Source: Aeromicrobium piscarium (GTDB lineage Bacteria > Actinomycetota > Actinomycetes > Propionibacteriales > Nocardioidaceae). Taken from it: DNA of 64,000 nt. Below the pieces are notes generated by a model. The model made no database searches. It saw only the letters and a list, made by a program, of their open reading frames with translations, and was not told where the DNA came from. The stretch is taken from assembly GCF_007421815.1 (NCBI RefSeq), contig NZ_VLNT01000006.1, positions 119,108-183,107 of the forward strand, read 5' to 3'. Both the position numbers and the translations under genes were made by a program. Shown here one piece after another: positions 1-6,125 of this stretch. Numbering within the stretch: position 1 is the first letter of the stretch; the number at the start of each line of letters is the position of its first letter.

Positions 1-1
1 G

Positions 2-421
2 CTGCCGCTGGTGTGCGCGGTGGTGGTGCTGGGCGGGATCCTGCTCGCGCACTCGCGTCAGCTCGAGCTGCTCCAACTGGGCGACGAGTCCGCCTCGGCC
101 CTCGGCGTGCGGGTCGAGCGCACCCGCCTCGTGGTCATCGTGGCCGCGGTCGGCCTGATCGCCTTCGCCACCGCCGCCGCCGGCCCCATCGCCTTCGTGG
201 CGTTCCTGTCAGGACCGATCGCCGCGCGGCTGGTCGGGCCGACGGGTTCGGTGCTGGTGCCCGCGGCGCTGGTCGGGGCCCTCCTGGTGCTGACCGCCGA
301 TCTCCTCGGTCAGTTCGCCTTCGGCACGCGCTACCCCGTCGGGGTCATCACCGGCGTCCTGGGCGCCCCCTATCTCGTCTATCTGCTGATCCGCACCAAT
401 CGCGCGGGAGGTTCGCTATGA
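2..421 (+). CDS. FecCD-family siderophore ABC permease, C-terminal part
   Basis: This is the last 139 codons of an integral-membrane permease that opens before the window. The visible stretch carries the family signature of an Ala/Gly-rich helix followed by GPIAFVAF and GPIAARL, near the cytoplasmic coupling region of BtuC/FecD-type permeases. It continues through hydrophobic helices to the C-terminal segment with TRYPVGVITGVLGAPYLVYLL, which is diagnostic for the family. The stop overlaps the ATG of the next gene (ATGA), so permease and ATPase are translationally coupled. The family imports ferric siderophores, haem or cobalamin; the neighbouring haem gene and iron box favour iron. Confidence 0.93.
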   Translation: MPLVCAVVVLGGILLAHSRQLELLQLGDESASALGVRVERTRLVVIVAAVGLIAFATAAAGPIAFVAFLSGPIAARLVGPTGSVLVPAALVGALLVLTADLLGQFAFGTRYPVGVITGVLGAPYLVYLLIRTNRAGGSL

Positions 422-1260
422 CCGACGCACATACCCTGCATACCGAGCAGCTGAGCCTGGGGTACGGGGATCGGGTGGTGGTCGACTCGCTCGATCTGAC
501 GATCCCCACGGGACGGATCACGACGATCGTCGGAGCGAACGCCTGCGGCAAATCGACCCTGCTGCGGGCGATGGCGAGGCTGCTCGCTCCCCGGAACGGG
601 CGTGTCGTGCTGGACGGCAAGGACCTGCATCGGCTGCCGACCAAGGAGGTCGCGCGGACACTCGGGCTGTTGCCGCAGTCGCCCATCGCGCCTGAGGGCA
701 TCGCGGTGGCCGATCTCGTGGGCCGTGGGCGGCATCCCCATCAGAAGGTGTTCGCACGGTGGAGCCGCGAGGACGAGGCGGCGGTGCTGTCGGCGCTCGA
801 GGCGACCGGGACCACCGAGCTCGCCGATCGCTCGGTCGACGAGCTGTCCGGAGGGCAGCGCCAGCGGGTGTGGATCGCGATGGCGCTCGCGCAGCAGACG
901 GATCTGCTGCTCCTCGACGAGCCCACGACCTTCCTCGACGTGACCCATCAGATCGAGGTGCTGGATCTGCTGACCGATCTCAATCGGCAGCGCGGCACCA
1001 CCATCGTCATGGTCCTGCACGATCTCAATCTGGCCGCTCGGTACGCCGATCACCTCATCGCGGTCGCCGGGGGTGCGCTGCACGCCGCGGGTTCGCCTGC
1101 CGATGTGTTGACGGCCGCGACGGTGCGGGAGGTCTTCGGGCTGGAGAGCGAGGTGGTGGCCGATCCGACCTCGGGCAAGCCGATGATGCTGCCGATCGGG
1201 CGGTACCACGCCAGGCAGGTCCAGCCCGCGACCGCGACCGCGACTGAGGCGAGCGGCTGA
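418..1260 (+). CDS. Ferric-siderophore (FepC-type) ABC transporter ATPase
   Basis: A 280-residue ABC ATPase. It has a Walker A motif GANACGKST (about residues 39-47, slightly unusual because GPNGCGKST is commoner), a Q-loop at LLPQSP, the signature LSGGQRQR, Walker B LLLLDEP and the switch histidine in VLHDLN. The distance from Walker A to the signature and the C-terminal tail match FepC/FhuC/BtuD-like proteins. The start overlaps the permease stop. It would energise uptake of an iron chelate across the cytoplasmic membrane together with the permease and a binding protein outside the window. Confidence 0.93.
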   Translation: MTDAHTLHTEQLSLGYGDRVVVDSLDLTIPTGRITTIVGANACGKSTLLRAMARLLAPRNGRVVLDGKDLHRLPTKEVARTLGLLPQSPIAPEGIAVADLVGRGRHPHQKVFARWSREDEAAVLSALEATGTTELADRSVDELSGGQRQRVWIAMALAQQTDLLLLDEPTTFLDVTHQIEVLDLLTDLNRQRGTTIVMVLHDLNLAARYADHLIAVAGGALHAAGSPADVLTAATVREVFGLESEVVADPTSGKPMMLPIGRYHARQVQPATATATEASG

Positions 1261-1264
1261 CGAA

Positions 1265-1320
1265 GGGTGTGACTCCGTGGTTGTCCCGGCAGCCGCGGAA
1301 GCACATCCTCCGTGTGTGCC
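1265..1320. repeat. Palindromic repeat, family A, copy 1
   Basis: Imperfect hairpin between the convergent ABC ATPase and HemS-like genes. The right arm contains GGAAGCACATCCTCCG. It aligns over about 50 bp with the hairpin at 4494-4556. It may serve as a bidirectional terminator here. Confidence 0.5.
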
Positions 1321-1326
1321 GAGCGT

Positions 1327-2187
1327 CTAGCTGATGGAGAGCATCGCGGTCAGATGCTCCCAACGGGCCGCGGCGACCGGCTCACGACGACCGGGCTGCG
1401 CGATCGCGAGCACGCAACGGCCGGTGCGGTCGTACAGCTCAAGCGTGGCCGAGCCGTGGCGTGGGCGCACCACCCACCCCTCATGCACGGTGGAGGTGTC
1501 GATACGGACTGTGCCGCCCTCGAGGTGGACGAAGAGGGTATCTGCCGCGCCGCGCAAGCCGGTGACGGCTCCGCCGACGGCCATCACGCAGCCGTCGGTG
1601 GGCACGGCGAGTGTCACGTGGAGGCGATCACGATGGAGGTGATCGAGGGCGTGCAGCGCGAGTGGCGCCGACAGCGCCGAGACCTCGTTCCGTCCCCCGA
1701 GCTGTTCCAGCGCACGTCGGCGCTGGACACCGGCGTCGTGCACGAGGGTGTCGAGATGCGCCTGGGTGTTGAGATCGAGCAAGGCCCCCGCGGCGCAGGG
1801 AGCGTCGCCGTGGGCTGACCAGGGGCTGGTGCCGAGAGTGGTTCCGCAGCGGGAGCGCCGGACGGCGGCAGGTCCACCGAGGGCGACTCGGTGCACCACG
1901 TCGCCGTGGTGGTTGACCACTCGAAGGGTGCGCTCCTGCTCGTCGAGGGCGAAGGCGTCGAGCACGCTGGGGCAGAGGCGCAGGACGACCTCGCCGGCGT
2001 GATGTTGGGGCCACGGTCCGCCCAGCGCGCCGATCCGCGCGTAGCGACCGGGGGCGCTGACTGCGGCGCCGGCGTTGGCGGTGGCGCACAGGGCGGTGTC
2101 GTCGAGAGCGCCGACCAGGGACCCGAAGACCGCGAGGTCGTCGTTCCACAGCTCGGCGGGGGAGACGGAGGCGGGCTCAGCGGTCAT
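1327..2187 (-). CDS. HemS/HmuS-like haem-handling protein
   Basis: A 286-residue cytoplasmic protein resembling the haemin-degrading/haem-trafficking HemS-HmuS-ChuS family. In the N-terminal half, GRYARIG and RTLRVVNHHGDVVHRVAL correspond to the family pattern around GxYxN and SLQFFDxxGxAVHKVYL. The C-terminal half has HEGWVVRPRHGSATLELYD and ends with a conserved-looking W-x-x-L segment. It is shorter than the ~350 residues usual for HmuS, so one repeat may be reduced. Family members bind haem and release iron or pass haem on. A DtxR/IdeR box lies about 145 bp upstream, and the gene faces a siderophore transporter, both consistent with iron-repressed expression. Confidence 0.7.
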   Translation of the reverse strand: MTAEPASVSPAELWNDDLAVFGSLVGALDDTALCATANAGAAVSAPGRYARIGALGGPWPQHHAGEVVLRLCPSVLDAFALDEQERTLRVVNHHGDVVHRVALGGPAAVRRSRCGTTLGTSPWSAHGDAPCAAGALLDLNTQAHLDTLVHDAGVQRRRALEQLGGRNEVSALSAPLALHALDHLHRDRLHVTLAVPTDGCVMAVGGAVTGLRGAADTLFVHLEGGTVRIDTSTVHEGWVVRPRHGSATLELYDRTGRCVLAIAQPGRREPVAAARWEHLTAMLSIS

Positions 2188-2331
2188 CGGCTCTCGATCG
2201 ACGAAGGACGGTCAGGGCTACCCCGGGCCCCGCCGTGGCGTGGACGAGGCCCGGGGTCAGGCCACACGGCACTGTATGAGCCTGGACTGCCGCCGTCCGT
2301 GGGTCGACCGACGAGCGGCAGTACGACTAAC

Positions 2332-2350
2332 TTAGGTCAGGCTTACCTGT
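2332..2350. promoter_or_regulatory. DtxR/IdeR-type iron box
   Basis: The 19-mer TTAGGTCAGGCTTACCTGT matches the established DtxR/IdeR consensus TTAGGTTAGGCTAACCTAA at 15 of 19 positions, including both outer GG/CC cores. It lies upstream of the HemS-like gene (start 2187) and downstream of the rskA stop (2369). The most likely role is Fe(II)-dependent repression of the haem gene. The ~145-nt distance to the start codon implies a sizeable leader. Confidence 0.75.
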
Positions 2351-2368
2351 CTCGTCAAGTGCTCGTCG

Positions 2369-3073
2369 TCAGGTGAATTGGAACAGCGCGATCGGCTCGC
2401 TCGTCGGAGCCGTCACCTCGGGATCGGATTCCACGGTGATGCCCGCCCCGACCGACTCCGTAGCGTCGCCGCGGAGCACCATCGAGGCATCGGACTCGTC
2501 ATCGGGCATGACCCCGGCGGCATGCATCTCCCCGTCCGGGCTCTGGAGCCAGACCACATAGTGGTGGCCTTCGGGCGGCGGAGCCATGTCGCGTGTCTCG
2601 ATCACGGCCCGCCCGATGCTGGCTGAGCGGACCACGGTGGCCTCGCTGCCATCGTCGAAGGACAGCGCGACACGATCGGCGTCCTGAGCCCGGTTGACCT
2701 GTTCGGCTACGGTCAGCTGCTCGGGGGAGGTGTCCCAGGGTTGGGTGACGCCCACCCCGATGACCGCGACGACGGCCGCGGCCGCGGCGATCACCCACCC
2801 CCACCGACGTGTGCGCCGCGATCGCTCGCTCACCAGCGGCGGATCGGGGCGGATCGTCCGGGCGAGGTCGAGCACGTCGCCGCGCAACGACGGCGGCGGT
2901 TCCTCGGCGGTCAACGCTCCCAGCTCGGCGGCTGCCGCTCGGAGGGAGGCGACCTCCTCACGGCATGCCGCGCAGTGCTCGAGATGGTTCTCGAACTGGG
3001 CGCGCTCGACCGCGTCGACCGCGTCGACCGCGTAGGCCCCGGAGAGGCTGTGGATGTCATCGGGCATCGTCAT
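2369..3073 (-). CDS. rskA: Anti-sigma-K factor RskA (membrane, zinc-finger type)
   Basis: A 234-residue anti-sigma factor. The N-terminal cytoplasmic domain holds the zinc-binding anti-sigma motif with HLEHCAAC (about residues 30-37). A single membrane helix lies near residues 91-109 (WGWVIAAAAAVVAVIGVGV). The extracytoplasmic C-terminal domain resembles RskA (ETRDMAPPPEGHHYVVWLQ). Its length is very close to mycobacterial RskA. The start overlaps the sigK stop by 4 bp. In the known system RskA holds SigK at the membrane until regulated proteolysis releases it; how it is triggered here is not visible. Confidence 0.93.
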   Translation of the reverse strand: MTMPDDIHSLSGAYAVDAVDAVERAQFENHLEHCAACREEVASLRAAAAELGALTAEEPPPSLRGDVLDLARTIRPDPPLVSERSRRTRRWGWVIAAAAAVVAVIGVGVTQPWDTSPEQLTVAEQVNRAQDADRVALSFDDGSEATVVRSASIGRAVIETRDMAPPPEGHHYVVWLQSPDGEMHAAGVMPDDESDASMVLRGDATESVGAGITVESDPEVTAPTSEPIALFQFT

Positions 3074-3660
3074 CGTTCTACTCCCAACGCGTCGCGCAGT
3101 CGAATCAGACCGTCGCGGATACGGGTCTTGGCCGTACCGAGGGGGATGTCCAGGAGGGCGGCGACCTCCGTGTGGGTGTAGCCGCCGAAGAAGGCCAGAT
3201 CGACTGCCTCGCGCTGCGTGGTGGTGAGCTGATCGAGGGCCGATCGGACGCGGGTCGCCTCGAGACGGTCCACGACGAGCTCGCTGGTCGCATCGTGCTC
3301 GACCTCGTGGTGGCCATGTCCGTAGGCGATATCGCGGCGGTTGGCTGCGGAGGCCGAGCGGACGCGATCGACGGCGCGGCGGTGCGCGATGGTGAACATC
3401 CAGGAGATCGCGCTCGCACGTGAAGGATCGAAGTGGGCCGCGTGGCGCCAGAGCTCGAGGTAGACCTCCTGGGTCACCTCCTCCGCGTGGGAGGGATCGC
3501 GCACCACACGTCGGACGAGTCCGAAGACGCGAGAGGCGGTGAGGTCGTAGAGCTCTGCGAAGGCTCCCTCGTCACTGCGCGCGCAGCGGGCGAGGAGCCC
3601 CGGTAGCCGATCCGTGCCCTCCGGCTCGGGGCCGGAGGGCACGGGTGTCAGGTGAGTCAC
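3070..3660 (-). CDS. sigK: ECF RNA polymerase sigma factor SigK
   Basis: A 196-residue ECF sigma factor. Region 2 includes ASRVFGLVRRVVRDPSHAEE followed by VTQEVYLELWRHAAHFDPSRA and the HRRAVDRVRS stretch characteristic of SigK. Region 4 includes TTQREAVDLAFFGGYTHTEVA and LDIPLGTAKTRIRDGL, a helix-turn-helix that reads the -35 element. It lies 21 bp after the fasciclin gene and overlaps rskA, giving the order fasciclin-sigK-rskA. A SigK-type promoter upstream of the fasciclin gene makes positive autoregulation likely. Confidence 0.93.
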   Translation of the reverse strand: MTHLTPVPSGPEPEGTDRLPGLLARCARSDEGAFAELYDLTASRVFGLVRRVVRDPSHAEEVTQEVYLELWRHAAHFDPSRASAISWMFTIAHRRAVDRVRSASAANRRDIAYGHGHHEVEHDATSELVVDRLEATRVRSALDQLTTTQREAVDLAFFGGYTHTEVAALLDIPLGTAKTRIRDGLIRLRDALGVER

Positions 3661-3681
3661 GGTACTGAGTCTTCCCGATGG

Positions 3682-4320
3682 TCAGGGCATCAGCACGCTG
3701 TCGACGACATACACCTTGGCGTTCGCTGTGGGCACATTGCCGCAGATCACGCTCGCGTCGCCGACCGTGAAGTCCTCGTCGGAGCCTTCGACGGTGATGG
3801 TGTCGCCCGCCAAGGTCTCGTGCTCGCCGGCGATCTCATCGGGACCGAGCTCCCCGGCCACCACGTGGTGGGTCAGCACGGTCGTCAACTGATCGGTGTC
3901 GGCGAGCAGCGCGTCGAGCTGATCCTGCGGGATCTTCTCGAAGGCGTCATCGGTCGGGGCGAAGACGGTCAGCGACTCCTCGGAGTTCAGGGTGTCGACG
4001 AGACCGGCCTCCGTGACCGCCGAGACGAGCGTCGTCAGCAGCGGGTTGCTGCTGGCTGCTGTGGCGACGGGCTCCTCGGCCATGCCTTCGAGCGATCCGG
4101 CGCCGTCGGATGGGATCGCGGAGCATCCGGGGCCGAAGGCGCCCATCATGTCCATGTCGCTATCGCCCATGTCGTCGGCGCCCGAGGACTCCTCGCTGGT
4201 GGTGGGCTCGGATGCCGCGGGCTCGTCGGAGTCGTCCGACCCGCTGCACGCGGCGAGTCCGAGCGTCAGGGTGAGGGCCGCAGAGGCGAGGCCGGCGCGG
4301 CGAACGATCGTGCTCTTCAT
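3682..4320 (-). CDS. Fasciclin-domain lipoprotein (MPT83/MPB70-like)
   Basis: A 212-residue cell-surface lipoprotein. The signal peptide ends in a lipobox, TLGLAAC, with the lipidated Cys near residue 25. A low-complexity Ser/Glu/Asp linker follows. One fasciclin (FAS1) domain fills the C-terminal two thirds: NPLLTTLVSAVTEAGLVDTL, LTVFAPTDDAFEKIP, LTTVLTHHVVAGEL and KVYVVDSVLMP are the recognisable blocks. Mycobacterial MPT83/MPT70 are the best-known SigK targets, and a SigK-type promoter precedes this gene. FAS1 proteins usually mediate adhesion; the partner is unknown. Confidence 0.92.
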   Translation of the reverse strand: MKSTIVRRAGLASAALTLTLGLAACSGSDDSDEPAASEPTTSEESSGADDMGDSDMDMMGAFGPGCSAIPSDGAGSLEGMAEEPVATAASSNPLLTTLVSAVTEAGLVDTLNSEESLTVFAPTDDAFEKIPQDQLDALLADTDQLTTVLTHHVVAGELGPDEIAGEHETLAGDTITVEGSDEDFTVGDASVICGNVPTANAKVYVVDSVLMP

Positions 4321-4365
4321 GGTGGTGCCTTTCCTCGGTGACGTTCTGTGTGACGTTCATCGGTG

Positions 4366-4392
4366 ATTCGGCGTGGGCGGCGATCCGGATGG
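4366..4392 (-). promoter_or_regulatory. SigK-type promoter for fasciclin-sigK-rskA
   Basis: Reading the minus strand: CCATCC (-35, 4392-4387), a 16-nt spacer, then CGAAT (-10, 4370-4366), about 45 nt before the fasciclin ATG. This matches the published mycobacterial SigK promoter pattern of CCATCC and CGAAT with a 16-17 nt spacer. A similar element precedes the oxidoreductase gene. Confidence 0.75.
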
Positions 4393-4416
4393 GTCGTCTT
4401 CAGGATTTCCGCTGCC

Positions 4417-4475
4417 GGGGGCGGTGGATCATCCCGCACTGGGTCAGGCGCCCTCCTGCGGGATAGCTCACCGAC
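4417..4475. repeat. Palindromic repeat, family B, copy 1
   Basis: GGGGGCGGTGG and AGCTCACCGACG flank an inner stem ATCCCGCA (4431-4438)/TGCGGGAT (4457-4464). The copy at 42989-43089 has the same inner stem and the same GGCGGTGGAT and ATAGCTCACCG edges. It lies in the gap between the oxidoreductase and fasciclin genes. Confidence 0.6.
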
Positions 4476-4493
4476 GAAGGCCGGTGGCTCGCG

Positions 4494-4556
4494 CGGACGA
4501 CGGAGGATGTGCTTCGGTGGTCGCGCTAGCAACCGCAGAAGCACATCCTTCGTCCG
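4494..4556. repeat. Palindromic repeat, family A, copy 2
   Basis: Arms at 4494-4515 and 4538-4556 (core GGATGTGCTTC/GAAGCACATCC, with a 3-nt bulge) form a long hairpin just after the oxidoreductase stop at 4587. It may end that transcript. It is related to 1265-1320. Confidence 0.55.
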
Positions 4557-4586
4557 CAGCAGGATCGGTACAGGGCCTTGAGGTCG

Positions 4587-6089
4587 TCAGCCGACCCGGA
4601 CCACGATGTCGTGGATACCGCTCGACCCGTTCGGGAACGGGCTCGCGCGGTCCGCCGTCTGCACCTCGCCGTCATCGGTGATGCAGCGCGCCTGCACCGT
4701 GTGGCGACCCGAGGTCGCCTTCCACGGCAGATACCACTGGCGCCAGTAGTCCACGCCGGCATCCGGCCCGAGCTCGGCGTCGGTCCAGTCGCCGTCGTCG
4801 ACGCGCACCTGAACGCCCTCGACGCCTCGATGCTGCGCCCAGGCGACACCGGCGATCACCAGATCACCCGGATCGAGCTCCGTGAGACCCCGCGGCGTGT
4901 CGATGCGGGTCGAGATCTTGATCGGACCGTCGATATCCCAGTCGCGCTCGGTCCAGTACGCCCGATCCTCGGCATAGGTGGTCAGGGTCAGCCGCTCCAC
5001 CCACTTCGTGGCGCCGACATAGCCGTAGAGTCCCGGGGTGATGAGCCGCGCCGGAAAGCCGTGCTCACGCGGCAGCGGCTCGCCGTCCATGGCGATCGCG
5101 ACCATCGCATCACGGCCATCGGTCGCGACATCCAGCGGCGTGCTGATGGTGAAGCCGTCGACAGCGGTGCTCAGGATCTGGTCGGCTTCCGAACCGACGC
5201 GAGCACGCTCCAACAGATCCGCCAGCGGCACGCCCAGCCAGCGAGTCGCTCCCACATAGCCGCCGCCGACCTCGTTCGAGACGCAGGTCATCGTGATGTC
5301 CCGCTCGATCATGTCCATCGCGAGCAGCTCGTCCCACGTGATCGTGTAGGGATTCGCGACATCGCCGTCGATGGTCAAGGTCCAGTCATCGACATCGACC
5401 ACCGGCACGCTCAGGTTGACATCGACGCGATAGAAGTCCCCCGTCGGAGTGCGGAACGGGCTGATCCCCTCGATATCGAGCCCGTCGGCGAGCGGGGGAA
5501 GGGGGTCGGCGGGCCGCGGCAGCACGATGTTCCCCAGACGTCTGCCGCCGCGGATGATCGCCTCCCCGGCAGCACCGGCGAGGGCCGCTGCGACGAGAGC
5601 AGCCCCACCGCCCACCAGAAGCCGGCGGCGGGTCGGACCGCCGGTCGCGGTCTCCGCAGCCGGGCGCGCCCGCAGGAGCCACCACAGCACCGCGAGTCCC
5701 GCGACACCGGTGGCGAGAGCGGGAAGCAGATCCGCGACCGTCGCGGCCGGACGTGTGAATGCCGCGACACCTGCCATGGCGACGAGAGCGATGAGAATCA
5801 GCGCACCGATGCTGAAGCGTCGTGCCGCGACGATGCCGCCGAGCGCCGCGAGCACGAGCGTGCCGAGCGCGACCGACCCGATGAGGATGATCTTGTCGGC
5901 GGTGCCGAAGGTGGCGACGGCCCATTCCTTCACCGGAGTGGGAGTCGCGTCGATCACCGTCGATCCGATGGCCAGGACCGGTGACGCGGCGGGAACCGTG
6001 AGGGCCGCGACCAGGTGGCCGATGCCGATACCGGCGGTCGCCGCGATGACGCCGACCGTCGCATCGCGCGGGAGATGATGTGCCGTCAT
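4587..6089 (-). CDS. Membrane-anchored molybdopterin-dependent oxidoreductase (sulfite-oxidase fold)
   Basis: A 500-residue protein. The first ~170 residues hold about five hydrophobic helices, including ADKIILIGSVALGTLVLAAL and LLVGGGAALVAAALAGAAGE. A sulfite-oxidase/YedY-type molybdopterin domain follows. The presumed Mo-coordinating Cys is near residue 269 in ITMTCVSNEVGG, and YVGATRWLGVPLADLLERA is a family block. The C-terminal ~100 residues form the dimerisation-type domain (GVAWAQHRGVEGVQVRVDDG). A SigK-type element directly precedes the start, placing it in the SigK regulon. The substrate is unknown; repair of oxidised methionine or sulfoxides at the cell surface is one possibility. 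Confidence 0.9.
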   Translation of the reverse strand: MTAHHLPRDATVGVIAATAGIGIGHLVAALTVPAASPVLAIGSTVIDATPTPVKEWAVATFGTADKIILIGSVALGTLVLAALGGIVAARRFSIGALILIALVAMAGVAAFTRPAATVADLLPALATGVAGLAVLWWLLRARPAAETATGGPTRRRLLVGGGAALVAAALAGAAGEAIIRGGRRLGNIVLPRPADPLPPLADGLDIEGISPFRTPTGDFYRVDVNLSVPVVDVDDWTLTIDGDVANPYTITWDELLAMDMIERDITMTCVSNEVGGGYVGATRWLGVPLADLLERARVGSEADQILSTAVDGFTISTPLDVATDGRDAMVAIAMDGEPLPREHGFPARLITPGLYGYVGATKWVERLTLTTYAEDRAYWTERDWDIDGPIKISTRIDTPRGLTELDPGDLVIAGVAWAQHRGVEGVQVRVDDGDWTDAELGPDAGVDYWRQWYLPWKATSGRHTVQARCITDDGEVQTADRASPFPNGSSGIHDIVVRVG

Positions 6090-6096
6090 ACCCGGT

Positions 6097-6124
6097 ACTT
6101 CGTTGCCGACGGCGAATCGGATGC
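6097..6124 (-). promoter_or_regulatory. Probable SigK-type promoter for the oxidoreductase
   Basis: Minus strand: GCATCC (6124-6119), a 16-nt spacer, then CGAAGT (6102-6097). Spacer length equals that of the element at 4366-4392, and five of six -35 bases agree. The -10 ends only about 8 nt before the ATG at 6089, implying a leaderless or nearly leaderless mRNA. Confidence 0.6.
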
Positions 6125-6125
6125 G

